From contig JAOWCC010001601.1 in assembly GCA_030867875.1 (NCBI GenBank), forward strand, positions 310,001 to 374,000: 64,000 nt of DNA. Direction: 5' to 3'. This document shows positions 60,113 to 64,000 of the stretch, piece after piece. A model generated the notes under the pieces. The model worked only from the letters and a program-made list of their open reading frames with translations. It did no database searches and was not told the DNA's origin. How positions within the stretch are numbered: position 1 is the first letter of the stretch; every line of letters starts with the position of its first letter. The DNA comes from Actinernus sp. WN-2022. Taxonomy: Eukaryota; Cnidaria; Anthozoa; Actiniaria; Actinernidae. A program made the position numbers and the translations under genes.

Positions 60113-60223
60113 TCAACTAAAAGTCGATTAAGGTGTGCTAACCGCCATGGCATGGGAAGCGAGTAGCTCTAGCTGCTACTCGCTCCCCACGGTGGTTAGC
60201 ACACCTTGATCGACTTTAGTTGA
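60113..60223. repeat. Long hairpin, about 50-nt arms
   Basis: Left arm TCAACTAAAAGTCGATTAAG... and right arm, ending CTTTAGTTGA, are inverted complements with few mismatches. Both carry GGTGTGCTAACC and GCGAGTAGC. The central loop is only about ten bases. It could be a foldback transposon relic or a hairpin precursor RNA. The near-perfect arms suggest youth or constraint. Confidence 0.85.
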
Positions 60224-62180
60224 TCATGCTAGTGTTTATCTTCTCCGCTGATTCAGATTAACACTAGATTTTACGGGAACTAGTTACACAATATATTCAA
60301 GCATGGTCACCTCCGCTGTGTTGGAAATTCTCAGTATGTGAACGTATGTGACCAATGTGAGAAAAATGTATGTGCAAAACCTCCTAGGGGAAAGGGTGAA
60401 TTTAGAGGTCCATGAGATGAATGCGCACTGACTTTCGTTCTCTATTTTCTCCTCCCAGTTCCCCGTCCATTTCTCCACAGGGAGACTTATGAGTACCCGA
60501 TAGAGACCCTTAGAGAATTGCCTGTTGAGGAGGCTGATCTGATTCATATTTTGTTATTGTTTTTATCATTTTTAGTGAGCTCTTGCAATTCTTCGGCAAA
60601 TGGTGAACGATTTTCATTTTTCAAGGACTGACTGTGTGCTGTTTACATGCATGCTCAAAACGTTTTCCCGACTCTTAATGTTTTTGTAATTGTTCTGAGA
60701 ACTTCTAAAAACAAACCAGAGTTGGCCACTTCTTGATATTGAAACCATATACTAAAGAAACTCAAGGGGTACTAAAAAGACTGTGACACAAAGTAAGTAC
60801 GGCAATCTATATAAAATGAGTGGTCCGTCCCAGTTTACGGCCTCACCTTGTAGCTACAGTATACCAGTCACCTTGCGACTAGTCTTCTTCAACGAACTAT
60901 GTAATTGCACATCGAACAGAAGTTCGGGAGTCTAAAAAAAGAAAGTTATCAATAACTCCTATAATAACTCCTATAATAACTCCTATAACTTCTATGCTTC
61001 AGCCATGAGGCTCAGCGATGGCTCCTCCTCCAACATAAATAATGACCTGTCCCTAAGACAATCCCTTGGGATAGACAATGGGTTAATATATACGAGTGTC
61101 CTCCTAATTCATAGACGATCAAAAATACAGCTCTAATATCAACTTTATTGTACGTAATGTGTTGAATAAAAAAAACCTAGGCAATACTCAGCTTTTAACA
61201 AGTCAATATGCTATTTTAAGTACTGATGTCTCCCCCAATCATCAACCCTAACCAACCCCCCTCTAATCACCTCCCCTCCCCTCATGCACACAATCTTCAC
61301 TCCCCTCTCCCTCCCCTCTCCCTCCAAACACACAATCAGTCGATATGCTTTGTAATCAGGCTCACTGTTTATCGTAGTTTTGAGGTGAATCGAATAATTT
61401 AGGTGCTTTTTCATATTCAATTACTCGACAGACTTCGCTAACATGCATTGCCGACCAGAAGTGGCGGAAATTTGCGCGGAATAATTATGTTGAATGAGTA
61501 TGTCGAATGATTGTCTAAAAAAACATGAAACGCCGCCTATGTACGTAACACTGAAATGGGTTGTAAATATTGGCAACCAAGCACTAAGAAACATGCAATG
61601 CACTCAGATTGTAAACTATTTATAACATGTCTATATGTATATAAAAAAAAAGAGATAAACAAGTTAAGGTTGATCCTTTTTTATTGGCCACATCCTCTCC
61701 ACATAGTTGTTTACTTGTCGCGTTATTTCTGTTTTGTTTTTACGTGTAGACAGCCAACTGTTTCTACTCTGCGCGAAATAAGGACTGGAAACAAATGAAC
61801 AACAAGTTAATAGAGTAACACAAAATTATTAACGGGACTGAGAGTAAAGAAAAAGAAATCGTAAACTTAGGGGGAACTAATTAAGCATTAGCTGTATAGA
61901 AATAACAAAATCAACCAAAGTTAAGAGAGAAAAATTAATCCGACAGCCGCTGTAGTTTGTTCATTGTTCTTCAAACCTATAATAGGACAAGAAGTGTGTT
62001 GTTTTTGTTACCATACGGAAGATCTATATTGACTGACAAATGGAAATTTCCCGTCACTAGAACAGCGTGATAGAGAAAGCATCTCAAGCATAAATGGCCC
62101 GGTTCAGCATAAAAGAAAGGGAATCAAAACACTAAAGTCGTTCTGTTGCTCAAAGTACTGCCAAAGCTAACACGAAGTTC
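60224..62180. other. Gene-free stretch with simple repeats
   Basis: I see no supported gene. A 12-bp tandem repeat, AATAACTCCTAT, has three copies at 60951-60986. A strongly pyrimidine-rich segment at 61230-61335 (for example CCCCTCTCCCTCCCCTCTCC) gives runs of G on the minus strand and explains the Glu/Arg/Gly-rich open frame seen there. Confidence 0.55.
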
Positions 62181-62183
62181 AGG

Positions 62184-62190
62184 TATAAAA
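62184..62190 (+). promoter_or_regulatory. TATA-like site A
   Basis: TATAAAA preceded by AACACGAAGTTCAGG. A similar arrangement lies on the minus strand at 63051-63057. No coding frame follows before the MITE at 62288. Confidence 0.25.
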
Positions 62191-62287
62191 GGTTAAGCCC
62201 TTCCTCTTTTCACACCTTTGAAACCCTTAATTTGAAGCAGTGAAGAAAGCAAGCGACTATATTATCAGCCTCTCATTTAAAATCCTA

Positions 62288-62783
62288 CAGTCAACTCTCT
62301 CTTAAAGCGACCACCCTTGGTGCATGGACAAAGTGATCGCTTACGGGAGTTGGTCGCTTACGGGAAAAAGCAACACGGGTAGCCCAAGTGCCCGCTAAAC
62401 GGATCAGACTTCTAGCACAGCTCTAGCGCGCTGTCACCATAACAACATAGCTAAGCACGGATGTTCTAGCTCAAGTTTTTCCAATCTTTTTCAGTTTCTT
62501 ATCTGTCAGCGCCATTAAAATGTGAACTTTGTTGTATTTGAGTAATGATTTTCTAAAAATACAGTACAATCTACTTTGGTGGTCGCTTATTGGAAACAAT
62601 AGAAAATGTCAAGTGTTGAGACTAAAATGTGGTCGCGGTCGCTTAAGAATGTTTGCGTTGGTCGCTTACGACAGAGTTTTTACAACAGAATTTGACTGAG
62701 AAATAAACGGTTCTTTGGTAAAGTGATCGTTTAATATGGGAGGTGGTCGCTTACGGGAAGTGGTCGCAGGAGAGAGTTGACTG
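62288..62783. mobile_element. Tigger/pogo-like MITE with TA duplications
   Basis: The ends are CAGTCAACTCTCTC and its reverse complement, followed inward on each side by GCGACCAC-type sequence, and are flanked by TA at 62286-62287 and 62784-62785. CAGT-starting termini with CTTAAGCG-like follow-on and a TA target fit the pogo/Tigger branch of Tc1-mariner. The 496-bp interior repeats GGTCGCTTA (about 62355, 62582, 62637, 62661 and 62746) and has no transposase, so it is non-autonomous. Confidence 0.85.
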
Positions 62784-62785
62784 TA

Positions 62786-63520
62786 TATTTTCAAGGTTTA
62801 AAATTAAACAATTGCAACCCATTAAAAAGTGACCAGAGGGAATACAGTTGTCCATTAATGACTGCCAGTGGTATTTTATGTACTGTTTAATAACTCTGTA
62901 GCCTTTACTTTGAAGTTTAACATTTATGTATTTGTTTTGAATTTCGCGCGATAAGAAATCAGTAGGGAGCACTCAAGCGGAGCATCACGGAGATGTTCAC
63001 TCAACAAAGACTGATTGGCAATTGAAGGTGACAAACCGCTGGGATTCCCTTTTTATACCGGAAGTTCGTGTTTAAGATATTGATCTACTCCTGGGCAGTT
63101 ACAAATTATTAGGCGAGATTGGTTACGTGTTACCAAACCTGAACCAATGTTAAACTCAAAATGCGATCGCAAAGTATCACATTTTTTCGAAATAACCGCA
63201 TCTTGTATCTTCTCTTGTGAACATGGTTATTCCTTAAGACGAACATTCGTAAAAGACAGTATCGTATAGCCTTCACATGAAAAAAGGTCGTTACATGAAA
63301 AAAGGTTTACTATGTGTGGTTTAAACCACCGTCCAATAAGATATATGTTATCAGGGTTTTTTTAATTCATATATTTTACTCGCGACAGCATCTTAATTAA
63401 ACATTTTCCTTAATTGAGATCTGACTGATGACGTGACACGATAATAATTGAGTTAAGGTATTTCGATAAGTGGATATTAATAGTGTGCAATAATTAAGTA
63501 GATTTTGTTTGTAATAGTAA
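62786..63520. other. Stretch without a recognised gene
   Basis: No supported gene. A 14-bp direct repeat, ACATGAAAAAAGGT, lies at about 63275 and 63293. Confidence 0.5.
63051..63057 (-). promoter_or_regulatory. TATA-like site B
   Basis: Minus-strand TATAAAA preceded by AACACGAACTTCCGG, close to the sequence before site A at 62184. No convincing frame follows on the minus strand. Confidence 0.25.
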
Positions 63521-63657
63521 AATAGCGTGGTTTGTAGTGGTATTTGGCATAAATACCACGACAGAGATTTCAAAATTCCTAGTAATTTCACGAGCAATGA
63601 ATTTTGAAATCTCACGAGTGGTATTTATGCAAAATATCACGTACAAACCATGATATT
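63521..63657. repeat. Foldback element, about 58-nt arms
   Basis: Left arm 63521-63578 and right arm 63599-63657 are inverted complements with mismatches. Shared blocks include TGGTTTGTA, GCATAAATACCAC and GAGATTTCAAAATTC. The loop is about 20 nt. Likely a palindromic MITE; no target duplication was identified. Confidence 0.8.
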
Positions 63658-64000
63658 AAATGTTTACTAATACGAGCTAAGAAATTTTCCAGAGCAATCC
63701 CGATCCTTCACTGCTTGATTGTGATTCGTGGCTTCGTGCTCCATCAAAAACCAAAGAACTTATGGAGTCATGCTCAGAATGACAGAAAAGGCATTATAAC
63801 AATAAAAAAGATCTGAAAGAATATAAAACTTTTTTTAAGTTCTTCATCAAGTTAAGGTCTTGTGTGATTTATTACTGGGGAGCCGTGCTGGTGATTTTCT
63901 GGTCAAACTTTGCTTGAGTCTTTCGAAAAGATTTTGCAACAGTAACAACATGATTCTACACTTTTGTAAATTGTCAGTTCTGCATGCCTGCTTGTTTTAA
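63658..64000. other. Stretch without a recognised gene
   Basis: No feature I can support up to the window edge. Confidence 0.5.

Noticed and set aside
61211..61420. 69-codon minus-strand gene
   Set aside because: Composition comes from a CT-rich simple-sequence stretch; no supporting signals.

Overview
The window looks like animal nuclear DNA, most likely a cnidarian (stony coral or sea anemone). It is AT-rich, has introns with GTAAGT donors, carries no bacterial-style operons, and is crowded with metazoan transposon families: hAT, a Tigger/pogo-like MITE, a DIRS-type tyrosine-recombinase retroelement, PHD-finger LINEs and a tRNA-derived SINE. The cnidarian assignment rests on my recognition of the protein families and was not searched.

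Positions 1-41559 are one uninterrupted satellite array of about 79 head-to-tail units with a mean period of about 523 bp. The array runs off the left edge and stops abruptly inside a unit at 41559. Units are very similar, differ at a limited set of recurring variant sites, and are organised into multi-unit higher-order repeats (2074, 2102 and 3131 bp, plus an 11473-bp long-range copy). Every unit has a G-rich stretch on the + strand, an AATAAA, and overlapping open frames that look like by-products of a homogenised repeat rather than genes under selection.

From 41560 to about 45000 the sequence is ordinary non-coding DNA with transposon debris: a possible orphan exon at the array edge, a LINE 3' tail, the 3' end of a LINE reverse transcriptase on the minus strand, a hammerhead-like motif and a diverged local duplication. 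A TATA box and a 62-codon ORF lie at 44942-45300. The best host-gene candidate is a two-exon gene end at 45371-46460, with a 436-bp MITE inside its intron and a polyA signal after its stop.

Positions 46791-49572 are a complete hAT transposon with matching termini and a perfect 8-bp target duplication; its transposase is broken by frameshifts. A damaged LINE follows (ORF1 at 50192-51298, ORF2 start with a PHD finger at 51420-51890). A 507-bp MITE sits inside the LINE ORF1, splitting a recognisable motif. Positions 52887-53730 (minus strand) hold a remnant of an unrecognised gene split by a tRNA-derived SINE. Another LINE fragment lies at 53925-54490.

Positions 54604-59548 are a nearly full-length DIRS-like retroelement with inverted terminal repeats, a gag-like frame, a degenerate reverse transcriptase/RNase H region, an intact 359-codon-frame tyrosine recombinase and an internal complementary region. 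The remainder to 64000 has no convincing gene; it contains two long hairpins, a Tigger/pogo-like MITE with TA duplications, and two facing TATA-like sequences that resemble each other. The window is therefore a satellite block abutting a transposon graveyard, with one plausible small host gene between them.
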